A stretch of DNA of 64,000 nucleotides from positions 682,001-746,000 of the forward strand of contig BROI01000008.1 in NCBI GenBank assembly GCA_027923505.1, read 5' to 3'. The notes beneath the pieces were generated by a model. It made no database searches, had not been told where the DNA came from, and saw only the letters and a program-made list of their open reading frames with translations. The stretch comes from Mayamaea pseudoterrestris (taxonomy: Eukaryota; Bacillariophyta; Bacillariophyceae; Sellaphorales; Sellaphoraceae). A program made the position numbers and the translations under genes. Of the stretch, positions 11,009-21,524 are shown piece by piece; the stretch's first letter is position 1; each line of letters begins with the position of its first letter.

Positions 11009-11141
11009 CGACGACGTTCTCATCAGTCATCGCTCATTACAGCTGCCTACTGTTTGACCATGGCGCCACCACAGGCCGTTCTGCTGTGTCAACTTTTCTT
11101 CACTCGCTACACAGATCTTTAAAGCACTCTACACATTCGCG

Positions 11142-11696
11142 ATGGAAGCTTTAGATGGCAAAGCGTCGTCATTCAATATTGACAATACTATGGTCGCCTC
11201 CTCAGCGCCATCGCCGCTCCATGTGCTTCAATGCTACCTTGCGTCAGTAACACCTTGTGATAAGGAAGACAATCATGCGATTCAGCAAGAAACACATGAT
11301 CAATTGTTGAGAGTAGCCGACTTTTTATATAACAGTTGCATGGAAGGAGCGCTCAGCATTCTCGACCATGAACCGCCATTGATTACGCAGGTTGTTTCGG
11401 CAGCTTCGCAGCGTTCTTTGTATCTGGTCCAAGGTTCCAGTCACAAGAGCAGATCTAGCAACGAAACATATTTGTGCTACACGTCACCTGACGTCAATGA
11501 TTCCCTTTCGATGCATCATTGCTCTTGTCGTTCATTTTGGGAGCGAAGTCGAAACAGTGGGTCTGCGACACTTTGCAAACATTTGCTTGCCCTGCATCTT
11601 CTTCCAGGTTTAAACGGCAAGTTCCATACCTTGCAGATTGCGTCAGATGAAGAATTTGCTAATATTGTGTTGAGCCGTCTCCGGATCAATTACTGA
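11142..11696 (+). CDS. ZSWIM7: SWIM-type zinc-finger protein ZSWIM7/SWS1
   Basis: A 184-residue intronless frame of the length expected for ZSWIM7. The core text, HCSCRSFWERSRNSGSATLCKHLLALHL at about residues 125-152, is a SWIM zinc finger (CxC...CxH) and resembles the human protein closely, including the preceding ALSILD and LYLVQGSS strands. By family knowledge SWS1 pairs with SWSAP1 or other RAD51 paralogues in the Shu complex, which helps load RAD51 on single-stranded DNA in homologous recombination. It should act in the nucleus. A transposase-derived SWIM protein is the alternative but those are much longer. The start was chosen as the first ATG in frame after an intergenic stop. Confidence 0.85.
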   Translation: MEALDGKASSFNIDNTMVASSAPSPLHVLQCYLASVTPCDKEDNHAIQQETHDQLLRVADFLYNSCMEGALSILDHEPPLITQVVSAASQRSLYLVQGSSHKSRSSNETYLCYTSPDVNDSLSMHHCSCRSFWERSRNSGSATLCKHLLALHLLPGLNGKFHTLQIASDEEFANIVLSRLRINY

Positions 11697-11872
11697 CGCA
11701 TGTATAGAGCTTTGCCGTTTTCTCCTCGGTCGTTTCGACTGGGTCACACCTATTGCAACCTTCTTTTCTGGTGTAATCAATTCGTATAGGTGATAGCCCG
11801 TACTATTAAAGATAGATAACATTACTAATAGATAAAAATGAGGGACAATCGGGGATTGCTTTTGATTCATCG

Positions 11873-13627
11873 TTACAGTAAACTTTTTTGGCGCATTTCC
11901 TCGCGGGTCTGCAGAGTTTGTCGCTTCATTCCAGCTCTTGATGATTGTACGTGGCTGGGCGATATCAAGTCTCGCACAATCTCCTCCGTTGTCATTCCAT
12001 TGGTCGTTTCGCTGGCAGAGTACCCTTCGCTCGGGTGCTTTGCCTCCAGATCAGACAGCACGGCATGTACACGGCTCTTCGTTGCGCGACCAGTTGGAGG
12101 TGGTGGAGGCGGCGGTGGTGGCACTATGGGCTGAATGTACTGAGGAATTGGATGAAACGGACTTAAGGGCCCACGTTCGATGATTTGTTGCATGTGTTGA
12201 GTCTCCCTCTGTTGCTCATATCGTTCGTGCTCCGCCTTTTCACGAAGCTCGTGTAGTTGCTGCTTTAGACTAATTATTTGTTGCTTTGCTTGTCCTATGA
12301 GTTGATCTTGTTTGGTCAAAACTTCATCCTTTCTTTGATTTGTGACTTCCATGAGGCTGAGCGAATCGTTCAAGGCATTCAACGTTGCTTCAAGGTTCTG
12401 CTGCTCCTTCGTGACGCCGTGATAATCGTCCTGAGCTTGTTCCAAAGCAGCTGTAAAACTAGTTGCAAAGAGAAGGCTATCAATGCGAGATACGTGCTCG
12501 TTGCCTTGCTTGCTGTTGCTCAGATACTCATCGACCGCACCTCGAACCGAAAACTCGCTCCAACCATACTCCCTTACCACAGTACGAGCACAACGGTGGC
12601 ATAGAGATACGAGCTGGCTCCAATTTCTGCCAACGTTGTCGTCAGCACTGAGACTCTTGACCAAGGTTGTGAATCCAATGGCTGCTTCGGATGACATGTA
12701 AGGCATTACCAATGAGTCTGTCAGCTCCAGCAGGGCGTGTGCTGATAATTCGCCTGCATTCTTTTCAAAGAATCGGCAAACGATGTCACTCAGGAAAATA
12801 CTCAACTCCTTATTATCGCCATCGAAGGACTCTAGCGCTTTGACAATTACGCGGAAAAGAGAGAACGGTAGCTTAAGCAATGCTTTGACGTCGAGTTGCT
12901 CGAAATTTTCCGCGCACAGATTTTGTGCCGATGCAATGATACGGTCATCCCGATATTCCCAACCTTTGGCGAGGTAGAATGGACCAGTTGTAACGTTTAG
13001 GTCTCGTTGAATGAACTTGTTGACAGCGCCCACAAAGGAATCAACCTCAAAAGTCTTGGCGAGAAAACGCAATGACATTGCATTCTCTGTGGTGATCATT
13101 TCATCTCCTTGTACGATATCGCTCTCGTCGCTTGATGCCAGGTGAAGAGAGGACAAACCTGTCACAGTTGATGCGGCGGTGAGCATCGTATCATGTGACG
13201 CGTTGCGAAAAGAGGCGGCAGTGTATATGTAATCGAGCAGGATCGGAAAATAATCAGCATCTTTTTGATCGAGCTCGATCTTGGTTGATGGCATGGCCTC
13301 AATGTTTCGTCGGCGATGCTTCGTCTTGCCCTTCTTTGCTGAGTCTTGACTTAACATGATCTTAGCAAAGTAACGACTCAGTCTGGGTCCAAAGCAAATC
13401 ACGCTTCTATGGACATGGTAGGTTGCCGTTTTCAGCTCGTTTGTAACGACTATAATTGTCCAATCCGAGTCAGTGACAACTGGGTCGCCTCGCCATGTCA
13501 TGTTTTCGTCGAGCGACATGGTTGGATGGAGATGCGTCTGGATGCTATCAAGCTCGAAGGTATCACCGCTTCCACATTTTGACAAGTGCTGCCTCATTAT
13601 GTCCTCTTCATAAAGGTGTCTAGACAT
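11873..13627 (-). CDS. BTB/POZ-domain protein with coiled coil and proline run
   Basis: A 584-residue intronless frame. Residues about 48-150 form a BTB fold: DWTIIVV...YHVHRSVICFGPRLSRYFAK followed by KIELDQKDADYFPILLDYIYTA. A helical BACK-like region follows to about 370. Residues about 400-480 are a coiled coil (LEATLNALNDSLSLMEVTNQ and KQQLHELREKAEHERYEQQR). Then comes a run of nine prolines (encoded near 12,098-12,124) and a basic tail with EEIVRDLIS. BTB proteins often serve as substrate adaptors for Cullin-3 ubiquitin ligases or as dimerising scaffolds; neither is provable here. No kelch or ankyrin repeats are present. It is transcribed away from the 42-bp tandem repeat upstream. Confidence 0.8.
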   Translation of the reverse strand: MSRHLYEEDIMRQHLSKCGSGDTFELDSIQTHLHPTMSLDENMTWRGDPVVTDSDWTIIVVTNELKTATYHVHRSVICFGPRLSRYFAKIMLSQDSAKKGKTKHRRRNIEAMPSTKIELDQKDADYFPILLDYIYTAASFRNASHDTMLTAASTVTGLSSLHLASSDESDIVQGDEMITTENAMSLRFLAKTFEVDSFVGAVNKFIQRDLNVTTGPFYLAKGWEYRDDRIIASAQNLCAENFEQLDVKALLKLPFSLFRVIVKALESFDGDNKELSIFLSDIVCRFFEKNAGELSAHALLELTDSLVMPYMSSEAAIGFTTLVKSLSADDNVGRNWSQLVSLCHRCARTVVREYGWSEFSVRGAVDEYLSNSKQGNEHVSRIDSLLFATSFTAALEQAQDDYHGVTKEQQNLEATLNALNDSLSLMEVTNQRKDEVLTKQDQLIGQAKQQIISLKQQLHELREKAEHERYEQQRETQHMQQIIERGPLSPFHPIPQYIQPIVPPPPPPPPPTGRATKSRVHAVLSDLEAKHPSEGYSASETTNGMTTEEIVRDLISPSHVQSSRAGMKRQTLQTREEMRQKSLL

Positions 13628-13895
13628 GGTTATATGCCAATATTTAGCCTGGACGGTATACGTTCCCTTTTACTACTTGCATGCATGGGATGGGATGGAG
13701 GTGCGCTTGGAACTTGGAACGATGGGTCGGAACTTGCAGTCGCCAAAATGTGGAGTGACAAAGCGAAAGGTATCCTTGCAGGCGGGCACGCTCACCTTGA
13801 AAATGATTACTGTACAGTAATAGAGTCACCGCGACTGAAAACTGAAACGTGATAAACAGTGAGTTCCAAGGATCAGCGTTAACTTGACAGTGGAA

Positions 13896-14071
13896 TGACG
13901 TAATTGACACTGGCACTCGTTCCGTATTATTGCCTTATGACGTAATTGACATTGGCACTCGTTGCGCAATAAAGCCTTGTGGCATTATTGACACTGGCAC
14001 TCGTTTCGTACTATGGCCTTATGACGTAATTGACACTGGCACTCGTTTCATACTATTGCCTTATGACGTAC
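13896..14071. repeat. 42-bp tandem repeat, four units plus a partial, carrying TGACGTAA
   Basis: Units at 13896-13937, 13938-13979, 13980-14021 and 14022-14063, then an 8-base partial. Consensus parts are TGACGTAATTGACACTGGCA and CTCGTTTCGTACTATTGCCTTA-like text. Three full units and the partial begin TGACGTA; unit 3 begins TGGCATTA. Each unit therefore offers a potential bZIP half-site (TGACGT) at a regular 42-bp spacing, four helical turns of DNA. The array ends 139 bp before the aldo-keto reductase ATG. Confidence 0.85.
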
Positions 14072-14124
14072 AAAAGGAATGGCGTACTCTAGAAGTTGAG
14101 GTTTGAGATCATCGTGCACATACA

Positions 14125-14132
14125 TACCGGTA
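14125..14132. promoter_or_regulatory. TACCGGTA palindrome upstream of the aldo-keto reductase
   Basis: Perfect octamer (ATACCGGTAT in context), 78 bp upstream of the ATG at 14210 and just after the 42-bp array. Confidence 0.4.
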
Positions 14133-14209
14133 TAGCAAGCTTCTTTCAGCTGCAGGTCGTAATCACTTGATCGGAATTGCATTGCGTAGGTTCAGGCCAG
14201 AATTTGTTC

Positions 14210-15412
14210 ATGTCCGAATTGGAGAAAATCCCGACGCGAGAATTGCTATCCAAGCCAGTTTCAATCATTGGCCTCGGCTGCAGTTCCTTCTCGGCCTTCT
14301 TCGACAAGGATGCAGACGATGGATCGTTAAACGTTGAGACGCTATCCCGAGACAATGAAAAAGTGATCGGATGGATAGAGACGATTCACTACGCCATAAA
14401 TGTAGCAGGCATTACTTTATTGGATACTGCACCCTGGTACGGACATGGCATTTCGGAGGTTGTCGTTGGATGGGCCTTGCATGACTTGCGGTTGACTGAG
14501 CAACGGCGTGGAATGCTCCAGATTCAAACCAAGGTTGGTCGATACGCGGCAGATCCTATAAAGCAGTTTGATTTCTCTTATGACGCAACAATTCGGTCGG
14601 TCCAGCGATCCCTCGAGCGTCTCCACTGCAGCTACATCGATTGTGTCCAGATACATGATCCAGAGTTCGCCCCAAGTCTTGCTCAAGTAATGGCTACTTT
14701 GGAGGGTTTACGTTTCGCCAAAAGGCAAGGCTGGTGCCTATCCATTGGCTTGACAGGCTATCCACTGGCGGTGCAACATCAGATATTGGAGATTAGTCGC
14801 AAGCGCTTCAATTGCAACCTCTTTGATAGATCGCTTACGTACTCGCACTATAATTTACACGATACCAGCCTTTTTCTACATCCATTGCCGTCAATTGAAA
14901 AATCCTTTTTTGAGTATTGTGCAGCGCAAAAGATTGCGGTGTTGGCAGCTGCTCCGCTGTCCATGGGTCTGCTCACCAAGCAAGGCCCACCACGCTGGCA
15001 TCCAGCAAGCGCCGAGCTTAAAAAGGCTTGCCGAGAAGCTGCTAAGATATGCGACTCGCATGGACTTGATATTTCCATTCTAGCATTAATGTTTGCGCTG
15101 GCAAGTCCCCAGCTGCCATGCACCATTTTAGGAATGAAGAGTGTGGAGGAAGTCAAGCTAGCTCAGAACGTGGCGAATCGGTTTCAGAACATCGACCCAT
15201 CGCTTATGTTCACACAAGACCGAGTGCTAAAGCATGTGTTCACAGAGAAAGAGAAGTTATGTTTCATTGCTGTTCGAGATCCTATCTCTGGTCCCTTTGC
15301 CACCTTATGGAACAACGGTGATTTTCGGTGGGATGGTGTACAATCTGCTACAGCCTTCTGGGCTCAGGCCGAGAACGCTTCCATTCCCGATTGGCAAACG
15401 AAAGATAGATAG
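14210..15412 (+). CDS. Aldo-keto reductase, L-galactose-dehydrogenase-like
   Basis: An intronless frame of 400 residues from the ATG at 14210 (MSELEKIPTRELL); an in-frame ATG at 14177 adds 11 residues. The protein is a TIM-barrel aldo-keto reductase: GLGCSSFSAFF at the start, LLDTAPWYGHG with catalytic Asp and Tyr, QTKVGRY with catalytic Lys, and VQIHDPEF with catalytic His. The stretch APLSMGLLTKQGPPRWHPAS is nearly the plant L-galactose dehydrogenase sequence. That enzyme oxidises L-galactose to L-galactono-1,4-lactone in ascorbate synthesis, using NAD. Similar bacterial D-threo-aldose dehydrogenases are the alternative. There is no targeting signal, so it is probably cytosolic. Its promoter bears the 42-bp array of TGACGTAA units, hinting at bZIP control. 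Confidence 0.85.
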   Translation: MSELEKIPTRELLSKPVSIIGLGCSSFSAFFDKDADDGSLNVETLSRDNEKVIGWIETIHYAINVAGITLLDTAPWYGHGISEVVVGWALHDLRLTEQRRGMLQIQTKVGRYAADPIKQFDFSYDATIRSVQRSLERLHCSYIDCVQIHDPEFAPSLAQVMATLEGLRFAKRQGWCLSIGLTGYPLAVQHQILEISRKRFNCNLFDRSLTYSHYNLHDTSLFLHPLPSIEKSFFEYCAAQKIAVLAAAPLSMGLLTKQGPPRWHPASAELKKACREAAKICDSHGLDISILALMFALASPQLPCTILGMKSVEEVKLAQNVANRFQNIDPSLMFTQDRVLKHVFTEKEKLCFIAVRDPISGPFATLWNNGDFRWDGVQSATAFWAQAENASIPDWQTKDR

Positions 15413-15481
15413 TGATTAAGGCTACAAAATGAGTGCATATCCACTTAAATAAAATAAACCACACACTAGCGACACCGGCGC

Positions 15482-17835
15482 TCAATCGACTTCTTCAACG
15501 CTAGGGCCGCCCATGCCTTCGCCATCTAAATCCTCTGGCAAAAAGCTGTCCTCTTGCCCTGCGCCATCCGCACCACCTGATGCTGACTCATACGCTCGTT
15601 TTAAAATAGGATTGGCTATCTTTTCGACTTCCTTCTGCTTTTCTTCGTTCTCGATTTTGTCAGCTGCAGGATGGTCTTCCAGCCATATAAGAGCGTCGTC
15701 GACTGCTTTTGAAAGTGCCGTCTTGTCTTCGTCGTCCAATTTGGCGGACAGAGTATCGCTGACAGAGTTTTTCAAATTATAAAGATACGATTCCAATTCA
15801 TTCCTTGTCTGGATCTTTTCCTTCTCCAACTTGTCTTGTTCGGCAAAGTCTTCTGCTTCCTTGACCATTTTTTCAATTTCTTGTTCCGACAGCCGACCCT
15901 TTTCGCTAGTGATCGTCAACGACTGCGTCTTGCCAGTTCCTTTGTCTGCCGCGGCAATACTTAAAATGCCATTGGCATCCACGTCAAAGCTGACTTCAAT
16001 TTGCGGCACACCACGAGGCGCTGGAGGAATGCCACCAAGCTCAAACGATCCCAAGAGCCGATTAGACTTGGTCATGGCGCGCTCTCCCTCGTACACTTGA
16101 ATATTCACAGCAGGCTGGTTATCGGCAAACGTGGAAAAGACTTGCGACTTCTTGACGGGTATGGTGGTCCCCCGCTTGATCAGCGGCGTCATGACGCCGC
16201 CGGCAGTCTCAATGCCGAGTGATAGTGGTGCTACGTCAAGCAGAAGAACATCTTTCGTCGCTTCAGCCGCGTCGCCACTCAAAATTCCTCCCTGAACTGC
16301 CGCTCCGTAAGCCTGCGCGAGACAAAATGTGTTCGGTGAGATGGTGCGAAAGGAAGCGACAACCGTAAAACAGTTCTTGTGTGCTTCAGTCGGTTTGTAA
16401 CATTCACATCAGGAAATGACAAGCGGTAAGACCCGATAACTACTCCGGCCGCCAGCAATTCATCAGAAGCCAAGCGTTACAATGATATCGTCACGAGCAC
16501 ACACGACTATGCACATAGTGCACAATATCATGAACGTACCACTGCTTCATCTGGATTTATGCTTCTGCACAGTTCCTTGCCTCCAAAAAAATCAGAGAGC
16601 ATTTCCTGGACCTTTGGAATTCGCGTGGAGCCACCGACAAGAATGATCGTGTTAACATCACTCTTGCCCATACCAGCATCCTTTAAAACCTGAGTCACAG
16701 GCGCCATAGTCTTTTTGAACAGATCCTGGTTCAGTTCTTCAAACTTGGCTCGCGAGATTGTGGTGGAGAAGTCGATGCCATTCGCCAACGCTTCGCAGTC
16801 GATTGTAGCCGACGTTTGTTGCGAAAGAGTACGCTTCGCCATTTCACACTGCTTGCGCAACCGCTGTATCGCTCGCTTATCGCCCGTGATATCGATACCG
16901 GTCTTTCGCTTGAACTGATTAATGCAGTACTCAATCATACGATAGTCGAAATCTTGTCCTCCTAAATGAGTGTTCCCTGAAGTCGCCCTCACTTCGAACA
17001 CACCATGGTCAATACTGAGCAGAGTCACATCGAAGGTCCCTCCTCCCAAATCAAAGACGAGAATATTCTCCTCTCGGTCCTGCTTGTCAAGTCCGTAAGC
17101 TATCGCAGCTGCGGTCGGTTCGTTAATGACTCGCTCCACCTTGAGACCAGCAATGGTACCGGCATCCTTGGTGGCTTGTCGTTGGGCGTCTGTGAAGTAG
17201 GCGGGGACTGTCACGACTGCATGCTTGACTTCGCATCCCAAATATGTTTCTGCAATCTCTTTCATTTTGCGAAGAATCATTCCGCTGATTTCTTCTGGCG
17301 TGAAACTATCCTTTGATTGCTTAGATGCGATTTCAGGATCGAGTCGAAGAATGGGCTTTCCATTCGCGTCTTGGTCGATGGCATATGGAAGTAGCGTCTT
17401 GTCGGTCTGCACGGTTTGATCAGTAAATTTTCGCCCAATGAGTCGTTTAACGTCAAAGAATGTTCCAGTTGGATTGCTTGGAGCTTGATTTTTGGCAGCG
17501 TCTCCAATGAGGCGCGAACCGTCGTTGCAAAACGCCACGTAACTGGGAGTGATGCGGTTTCCTTGTTCATTGGGACAAACATCGACTCGATTATTCTTCC
17601 ATACAGCGACGCACGAATATGTGGTTCCCAAGTCGATTCCAATGCAAGGGCCTTGAATCTTATTGTTAGGATCAGAAGCACCGCCTCGCAGAGTCGAGAT
17701 GCGAGAGAAGGCTTCGGCCGAAGTGCGTTTCAATGACGATCGAGCTGAAGTCCGCACGCCGAATAGCGATGCCGCTGATAACGTACATTGGCATACGAGC
17801 GCCGCGACTACGGGTAATAAAGACCTTTTCGCCAT
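15482..17835 (-). CDS. Hsp70 with secretory/transit presequence and C-terminal EEVD, probably periplastidal
   Basis: Two exons, 17835..16540 and 16312..15482, give 708 residues. The intron (227 bp) begins GTACGT and ends GCGCAG; joining restores [15 protein letters not shown]. The nucleotide-binding domain shows [29 protein letters not shown] and [13 protein letters not shown]; the substrate domain begins [17 protein letters not shown]. The N-terminus (1-60) has a hydrophobic signal-like core ([17 protein letters not shown]) followed by a Ser/Arg-rich, Phe-poor segment, [17 protein letters not shown]. The protein ends SVEEVD, the cytosolic-Hsp70 tail that binds TPR cochaperones, and has no KDEL-like retention signal. 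This combination fits the symbiont-derived Hsp70 described for the periplastidal compartment of diatoms and cryptophytes rather than BiP. The location is inferred. Confidence 0.88.
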
Positions 17836-18097
17836 GTTTTCCGAGTCTGCTTATATGGGAGGGTCGATCTTTGTGCGATGGATAAACAGGAAGTAAATGG
17901 ATTTGTGTTGATGGTCCTCGGTCGAGATCAATCTCGCCCGATTCTTCGCAAAGCCACGTGTCGAACAAACAAGAATGTCTCACCGCAATCGCACTACGTG
18001 TCGTTCCGGTATTCAAGATGGGCGTTGGCGACGCATTATTTCTTGGATGATGTTCACATGCTGTAGGGAGTACAAGTTACTCATTACAACCAAGAAG

Positions 18098-19152
18098 ATG
18101 CTGGGTGCGACACGGATCGCTCCAAAACTGTTGTGGCGTGGACGATTTCACGGATCGTTTCGGTCAGTCGGCCAACTATCTAAATCTTTGGCTGAAGTGC
18201 TTCGTGACGTCCATGAACGAAACGTAAATCCTCACGAGGCAGAAGAACTCATCATGTCCTTGTTGCCGACAAGTAATGAAAACAACTCACAAAACAACGA
18301 CGAAGTACTTCGCCAATATGCTAATATAGATCATGCACGTTCCCTTCGAACTGGATTTCCAGAGGCTGTATTTGCACAAGGAAAATCGCCCGAACAGGTT
18401 GCCAGGATTCTGGACGACATGGCTCGGCATGCAAATGAGAATGCTCCCAGCGATAATCAACCGATCAATCCAATCTTAGCAACCAGGTAAGTGGATGAAT
18501 TTGGTAAGGCCTTGAACTGCCGATGAATTTCGTAGACCTTGCCATGTCGTTGTCGCACCTCATCTCTCACATCCAGCTGGTCATCGCTTGCACTTCCGCA
18601 ACTAGAGTATCGTTGGAAATGTATAAAGAAGTGTCAGCCATTTCTTTCAGCCATGGCGCCATAAAGTACCACGAGACGGCTCGCATTATATCCATGACGA
18701 CATCAAGTGGCGACACTAGCACACCAAATTCTTCGCCACCACCGGCAAAAGCTCGTCGTCGGGTCGTCGTGGTCACTGCAGGGACTACGGACATTTTTGT
18801 TGCAGAGGAAGCTGCTGTTACATTGGAAGCCGCTGGGTGTGTCATTGAGCGCGTCTATGACTGTGGCGTTGCTGGGTTGCACCGCATTGTCCAGGCTACT
18901 CCTCGTTTGCGGCATAAGGATGTTGCGGCAGTCATTGTCTGCGCCGGCATGGATGGCGCCTTACCCAGCGTGGTAGGAGGCCTTGTGGATGTTCCTGTCA
19001 TTGCCGTGCCTACCAGCATTGGCTATGGTGCATCATTTGGAGGGGTGAGTGCCATGCTTACCATGCTCAATACTTGCAGTCCTGGCGTTGCAACTGTCAA
19101 CATTGACAATGGCTTTGGAGCCGCTGCAATTGTTTACAAAATGATAAAGTAA
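18098..19152 (+). CDS. larB: LarB-type (PurE-fold) nicotinate dinucleotide carboxylase/hydrolase
   Basis: Two exons, 18098..18486 and 18606..19152, give 311 residues. The intron starts GTAAGT and ends ACTAG; joining gives PILATR then VSLEMYKEV, matching the bacterial LATRVSPEQ. The N-terminal LarB-specific segment reads [24 protein letters not shown], and the PurE-like domain reads [56 protein letters not shown] and [10 protein letters not shown]. LarB carboxylates and hydrolyses nicotinic acid adenine dinucleotide, the first step toward the nickel-pincer cofactor of lactate racemase in bacteria. True purE (AIR carboxylase) lacks the N-terminal segment. The first 30 residues are basic and hydroxylated, suggesting mitochondrial or plastid import. 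The intron argues for a resident nuclear gene, not contamination. Confidence 0.88.
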
Positions 19153-19543
19153 ATTATGTTTGATCTAGAGTTTCACTATCTAAAGTCGTGTACAGAACTG
19201 TGAAATGAAAGTTAGCTATTGGTTCAGTATTCAAAGCTGGGATGGAAATGCCATTAAGCTTCACCTCGCCTGACTCAGCAGCCGAAGATGTTGAACTTCC
19301 AAGCCAATGACGCACGCACGTCCTAGCTGGCTAAGCTATTAACTGAATTGCCTCCTCTGGCGTGTTGTCATAAAAAAGTATATGCCACCTGTCACCAAGC
19401 CAATCAAATCTAATCGTGTGCATCACTTATCGACCAGTGACCAATAAAAGTCATCCAATTTGGAAGGGGCTTAAGGAATTTGCGACGATGTCGCCCATGA
19501 CGCCACCAACAAAGATTCCCGAGGGCTCGAGGGAACGCAAGCC
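19153..19543. other. Intergenic region before heat-shock factor 1
   Basis: 391 bp between two plus-strand genes. It contains TGACTCAGCA at 19271-19280, a bZIP/Maf-type site; otherwise no repeat or gene is apparent. Confidence 0.5.
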
Positions 19544-21524
19544 ATGGAATCGCACAATCCAACCGTGGCAGCTCTGCCGAAGGAAGTCGAATCACTCGAA
19601 GAACAAGCAGTGATTGAGAGAAGGTGTTCCTCAAGAAGCTTCCATCAGACCATGATCCCTCTCCCAACTAACGCTTCGCATTTACAACCTGATGCACTCG
19701 ACCATGGGAATAGCGACAGCGCTGGACCAAGCGTCAATGAAGGCTTGCCGCTGGCGGAGAAACTGGAGGATGCAGGGGCAGCGCCAGGTGCCAGCAACCC
19801 TAATTTTCCGCCGCAGGTGCCAGGCGCGTCCGATGATGCGGACGAGGATCAAGAGCTCATGAATGAGCTCGACTCAGAAATGGGAGGCGATCGCAATGGA
19901 CATCAACCAGTCGCAGAATTTCTTTATCAGCTCACCAAAATGCTTACGGATGATAACACGGAGGTCATCGAGTGGAGTGACTCTCGCATCAAGGTGCACG
20001 ATCCTCAAAAGCTAGAAGGCGATATTCTCCACAAATACTTTCGTCACTCCAAGTTTGCGTCGTTCCAAAGGCAATTGAACTACTTTGGATTTCGTAAAAT
20101 TGCGGGAAAGGGAAAGATGAGTCCATGGTAAGTTGCTCGAGGCTTGGTATTATATAAATTATAGCGTGACCCTGGGATTTGCTCATCGTTCAATGATTCT
20201 CTTGTTCAGCTCATATGTCAACGATGGAGCCACGACGGATATTCGCAGCTTGCTCCTTATTAAGCGCAAGACAAATGGATCGGCGGCGCGAAAGGCTGCC
20301 ATTCAGCAGCGCTCAATGAATCCCTTGCTTGGCTTGAACCTGCAGACCCTCGCTGCTGCCGGACAGCAAATGAATCTTGCCAATCTCGGCGGTCAAGCCT
20401 TTGGAAACATGGGCGGCCCTTCGCTTGCGAATGCAATGGCGCTGTTATCGGAGAATGCTCTTCGAGCTGGACTAGAGCAAATGCAGAGTGGAAACGGTTT
20501 GACTGGACAGCAGCTTGGGTTACTCGCACTTCAGCAGCAACAGCAACAATATCATCAGTTGCAACAGCAGCAGCAGTTGTTGCAGCATAATCACCAGCAG
20601 CCGCAACAGAGTCAGCAGACGCAGTTGCACCAGCATTTGTTGCAGTTGCAGCAAAGTCAACAACAACAGCAAAACATGCAACAGCCGACTCCGCAGCCGC
20701 AAGTTAGCAGCAACCTCGACCAGATGCGGCAAGGACTAGTGGGGCGAAAAGGTTTGTTGCAATCAAACTCTCTTGATCAGCTGGCACAGTTGACTGCTCA
20801 GCTTCACGAGGCGCAACAGCAGCAGAACAATAATGTTTCTTCTGGGGATTCACCAAGCACATCCACTACGAACATTCATGCTGCAGCGACGAGTATGCAG
20901 TCGCTTCAGAACAATCTAAACATGATTCTAAGTAACCAAAGTGCATCTGGGGCTGCTTCTTCCGCAATGAATCCGGCGTCTGCCGCCTTGTTGGCACAGC
21001 AGAGGGCCATGGGCAATCCTGCTTCGGCCGCACTCCAGGCGATGGATGGTGCGTCGGGTGGAGCGACGGCTGCCGCCGCCAACAGCAACAATTTGTTCGA
21101 ATCGGCCTTGAATTTAAAGTCGTTGCTGCAGGAGCACCAGGAATCCGCGGCCAGGAACCAAGCCGCCAACGGTGGAGGTAACAACATCAGTAGTAATCAG
21201 GGTGTTTCGTCTCGGTTGAACCAACATCGCCTTGGGTCGAGCAATGCTATGTTTCCTGACAACATGAGCACCCTTTCGCTGGGCAATTTGCTCGGAAGTT
21301 CAAATCGCCTCAATTCGTTGTTGAGCCTGAACAGTCTCATGGGGTCTCGGGAACCATCCTTGGCTGATTTCGCCGCCTTGAATGGAATGCATCAGTTTCC
21401 CTACCACGCGCAGTTTCCTCCGCCCGGAGCGACGACTAGTGCTGGAAATGGAGGAGCGGTGGCGAATGCGCCCATGAGTGCTGCAGATTTGGCACAGCGT
21501 TTGCGACAAGCCAATTACTCGTAG
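19544..21524 (+). CDS. HSF: Heat-shock transcription factor (HSF), glutamine-rich
   Basis: Two exons, 19544..20127 and 20210..21524, give 632 residues. The 82-bp intron (GTAAGT...TTCAG) splits a Cys codon between KMSP and SYVND. The HSF DNA-binding domain occupies about 122-215: [52 protein letters not shown] (recognition helix) and [13 protein letters not shown] glutamine-rich region near residues 330-385 (CAG/CAA repeats about 20,530-20,700) and Asn/Ser/Ala-rich text follow, typical of activation domains. No heptad HR-A/B trimerisation domain is obvious by eye. HSF families are greatly expanded in diatoms; targets are unknown. An acidic N-terminal extension of 120 residues precedes the DNA-binding domain. 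Confidence 0.9.

Larger units (their letters stand above)
13628..14209. other. Divergent intergenic region of the BTB and aldo-keto reductase genes
   Basis: About 580 bp, the largest repeat-bearing intergenic stretch in the single-copy part. It holds the 42-bp tandem array and one TACCGGTA octamer. The short reading frames here look like chance. Confidence 0.6.

Noticed and set aside
13896-14071. Possible CRISPR array
   Set aside because: The units abut with no unique spacers, and the host is a eukaryote; it is a plain tandem repeat.
15482-17835. ER BiP
   Set aside because: There is no KDEL/HDEL end; the chain ends EEVD.
18606-19152. Purine-synthesis PurE (AIR carboxylase)
   Set aside because: The upstream exon supplies the LarB-specific N-terminal segment and the core motifs follow LarB.
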